Below are positions 61,737-64,000 of a DNA stretch of 64,000 nt, piece after piece. The notes under the pieces were generated by a model. The model was not told where the DNA came from, searched no databases, and saw nothing but the letters and a program-made list of their open reading frames with translations. Location of the stretch: contig NZ_JACVEL010000001.1 of NCBI RefSeq assembly GCF_014518315.1, positions 310,001 to 374,000 on the forward strand. The letters run 5' to 3'. The stretch's first letter is position 1; every line of letters starts with the position of its first letter. The DNA comes from Taishania pollutisoli. GTDB lineage: Bacteria; Bacteroidota; Bacteroidia; Flavobacteriales_D; Crocinitomicaceae. A program made the position numbers and the translations under genes.

Positions 61737-64000
61737 ATGGAAATTACATTAAAGTTATCAGGTTTAGAACCATTAATTGTTACAAAAGAATCCAACTTTG
61801 TCAATGTCGGTGAGCGCACCAATGTGACCGGATCCAAGGCATTTTTGCGAATGATCAAAGATGGTGACTACGAAGCTGCACTGGCTGTAGCAAGAGACCA
61901 GGTTGAGGGAGGTGCTCAGATCATCGATGTCAATATGGACGAAGGGATGATTGATGGAAAAGAAGCCATGATCCGATTTTTGAATTTAATTGCTTCCGAA
62001 CCGGATATTGCACGCGTTCCTGTAATGATTGACAGTTCCAAATGGGAAATCATTGAAGCCGGACTGAAATGTGTGCAGGGAAAAGGCGTTGTAAATTCTA
62101 TTTCCTTGAAAGAGGGAGAAGAAAACTTTATTCATCATGCCAAACTGATTAAAAAATATGGTGCTGCTGTGATTGTGATGGCATTCGATGAAGCCGGACA
62201 AGCGGACAGTTACGAACGAAGAATCGAAATTTGTAAGCGTTCTTATGACATATTGGTCGATGTGGTCAAATTTCCGAAAGAAGATATCATTTTCGATCCG
62301 AATATTTTCCCTGTTGCAACGGGAATGGAAGAACACAATAATAATGCGCTGGATTTCTTCCGTGCGACCAAATGGATTCGCGAAAACCTGCCCGGAGCAC
62401 ATGTCAGCGGAGGTGTTTCCAATGTTTCATTTTCATTTAGAGGGAACAACGCCGTACGCGAAGCTATGCATGCCGCGTTTCTGTATCATGCCATTCAAAA
62501 CGGGATGGACATGGGAATTGTGAACCCAACCATGCTGGAGGTTTACGATGAAGTAGACAAAGAGCTCATGGTCTACATTGAGGATGTATTGCTCAACCGC
62601 AGACCGGATGCAACAGAACGATTGCTGGAATATGCTGAAACCGTAAAAGGAGACGGAAAAAAGAAAGAAGTTGACCTGACCTGGAGAAAACAACCAGTCA
62701 ATGAACGACTTTCTCATGCATTGGTAAAAGGGATCGTCGATTTTATTGATGAAGATGTAGAGGAATGCCGTCACCAGTTTAAACGACCAATTGAAGTGAT
62801 TGAAGGTCCGTTGATGGATGGAATGAACATCGTCGGAGACCTGTTCGGAAGCGGGAAAATGTTCCTGCCACAGGTAGTGAAATCCGCACGGGTGATGAAA
62901 AAAGCAGTTGCCTATTTATTGCCTTATATTGAAGCAGAAAAAGACGGAGTTACATCAAGTGCCGGAAAAATATTGATGGCAACGGTCAAAGGAGATGTGC
63001 ACGACATCGGGAAAAATATCGTGGGTGTTGTACTCGGCTGCAACAATTACGAAGTCATCGATTTGGGAGTAATGGTTCCACCGGAAAAAATTATCCAGGA
63101 AGCCATTAATCACCAGGTAGATGTGATCGGACTGAGCGGATTAATTACACCATCACTGGATGAAATGGTTACTGTTGCAAAAGAAATGGAACGCGCCAAC
63201 CTTTCCATTCCGCTCATGATCGGAGGAGCAACGACCTCGCGGGTACACACAGCCGTAAAAATTGAGCAACATTATACGAAAGATCAAACGGTTCACGTAC
63301 TGGATGCTTCGCGAAGTGTTACTGTTGTTGAAAGTCTGTTGGGTAGCAAAAAAGAAAATTTTGTTACAGAACTGAAAGCTGATTATGCGAAATTACGTGC
63401 ACACCATGAAAAGCACCGGGGAGCAAAAGAAATTCTGTCGCTGGAAGCTGCAAGAGCCAATAAATTTCAAATCGACTGGAAACAGGCAGATTGTATCCGT
63501 CCGAATTTTCTGGGGGTTCAGGAAGTAAGTGTGAACCTTGAAACATTGGTAAACTACATCGATTGGACACCGTTCTTTCAAACCTGGGAACTCCACGGTA
63601 AATTTCCACGCATCCTGGAAGATGAGATCGTTGGAACGGAAGCCACTAAATTGTTTGAAGATGCCAATAACTTACTGGAAAAAATAATCCGGGGGAATTG
63701 GTTACAACCGAAAGGAATTATCGGCCTATTCCCGGCAAACAGTATCGGGGATGACATTGAAATCTACCACCCGGAGCAACCAACTGAAGTGATTCACATT
63801 CAACGCACATTGCGGCAGCAAACAAAAAAAGCACAGGGGCAACCCAATATCGCTTTAGCGGATTTTATTGCACCAAAAGAAAGTGGGATTCACGATTACA
63901 TTGGTGGATTTGCAGTCACTTCCGGTTTGGGAATTGAGAAATACATACAGGAGTTTGAAGCCAATCACGACGATTACAATTCCATTATGCTCAAAGCATT
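61737..64000 (+). CDS. metH: Methionine synthase, folate/cobalamin/activation domains (split MetH C-terminal part), cut by the window end
   Basis: Second part of the split methionine synthase, which transfers methyl from methyltetrahydrofolate via cobalamin to homocysteine. About 755 codons are visible. In order: the pterin-binding domain ([47 protein letters not shown]-like [11 protein letters not shown]), the cobalamin cap, then the cobalamin-binding domain with [14 protein letters not shown], whose His coordinates cobalt, and GLSGLITPS, followed by the start of the AdoMet-binding activation domain ([20 protein letters not shown] onward). It starts at ATG 61737 after a 176-bp gap and continues beyond the window. 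It must work with the preceding homocysteine-binding subunit. Confidence 0.93.
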   Translation, partial: MEITLKLSGLEPLIVTKESNFVNVGERTNVTGSKAFLRMIKDGDYEAALAVARDQVEGGAQIIDVNMDEGMIDGKEAMIRFLNLIASEPDIARVPVMIDSSKWEIIEAGLKCVQGKGVVNSISLKEGEENFIHHAKLIKKYGAAVIVMAFDEAGQADSYERRIEICKRSYDILVDVVKFPKEDIIFDPNIFPVATGMEEHNNNALDFFRATKWIRENLPGAHVSGGVSNVSFSFRGNNAVREAMHAAFLYHAIQNGMDMGIVNPTMLEVYDEVDKELMVYIEDVLLNRRPDATERLLEYAETVKGDGKKKEVDLTWRKQPVNERLSHALVKGIVDFIDEDVEECRHQFKRPIEVIEGPLMDGMNIVGDLFGSGKMFLPQVVKSARVMKKAVAYLLPYIEAEKDGVTSSAGKILMATVKGDVHDIGKNIVGVVLGCNNYEVIDLGVMVPPEKIIQEAINHQVDVIGLSGLITPSLDEMVTVAKEMERANLSIPLMIGGATTSRVHTAVKIEQHYTKDQTVHVLDASRSVTVVESLLGSKKENFVTELKADYAKLRAHHEKHRGAKEILSLEAARANKFQIDWKQADCIRPNFLGVQEVSVNLETLVNYIDWTPFFQTWELHGKFPRILEDEIVGTEATKLFEDANNLLEKIIRGNWLQPKGIIGLFPANSIGDDIEIYHPEQPTEVIHIQRTLRQQTKKAQGQPNIALADFIAPKESGIHDYIGGFAVTSGLGIEKYIQEFEANHDDYNSIMLKA

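Overview
The window reads as chromosomal DNA of a member of the Bacteroidota, most likely order Flavobacteriales and possibly close to Fluviicola/Crocinitomicaceae (inference). The clues are PorT of the type IX secretion system (T9SS), five secreted proteins with T9SS C-terminal sorting regions (types A and B), a CCDC81-type HU/SPOR protein, MenB, a split MetH, and the Bacteroidota -7 promoter box TAnnTTTG in front of many genes. I see no IS element, prophage, tRNA, rRNA or CRISPR array.

Layout. 1-12.5 kb is mainly core metabolism: an FAD-dependent dehydrogenase (cut by the left edge) with porT, divergent aroQ/xerD, gdhA with a structured leader, a lipoprotein, a small helical protein, an operon of MBL-fold hydrolase, HU/SPOR protein and menB, an alpha/beta hydrolase, a cysteine desulfurase and an unassigned glycosyltransferase-like gene. 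From 12,472 to 32,025 seventeen genes run on the + strand with no gap over about 15 bp. They encode a sugar aminotransferase, an ABC-2 export permease and its Wzt-like ATPase, a radical SAM protein, four PhyH-type Fe(II)/2-oxoglutarate dioxygenase domains in three genes (one a double-domain fusion), a methyltransferase, a UbiA prenyltransferase, an asparagine-synthase-like amidotransferase, a small membrane protein plus an HTTM-like membrane protein, two sugar epimerases (one like GDP-mannose 3,5-epimerase), two GT-A-like glycosyltransferases and a TMTC-like GT-C/TPR membrane protein. I read this as a locus that builds, heavily modifies and exports a surface glycan or glycolipid. It is the most unusual system in the window.

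32.3-37.5 kb holds two paralogous T9SS type A surface proteins. 37.5-46.4 kb holds ComEC, a ferredoxin, a compact module of ABC exporter, acyl carrier protein and condensation-type acyltransferase, then an acyl-CoA carboxylase beta subunit and ferrochelatase. 46.7-56.7 kb alternates large T9SS cargo proteins with malate dehydrogenase; two of the cargo proteins are paralogs in opposite orientation and one has a long glycine-rich domain. 56.8-60.2 kb holds enolase and carA (overlapping by 4 bp) and a GH114-like lipoprotein. The right end is a SAM-I (S-box) riboswitch before a MetH split into two genes, the second cut by the window end.

The parts may cooperate: PorT belongs to the T9SS that exports the sorting-domain proteins, and in several Bacteroidota T9SS cargo is attached to a lipopolysaccharide, so the glycan locus next to the cargo genes could supply or decorate such an anchor. 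That link is inference. Start positions were chosen from signal peptides, motif alignment, -7 boxes and gene overlaps. Protein families were assigned by recognising motifs, not by database search.
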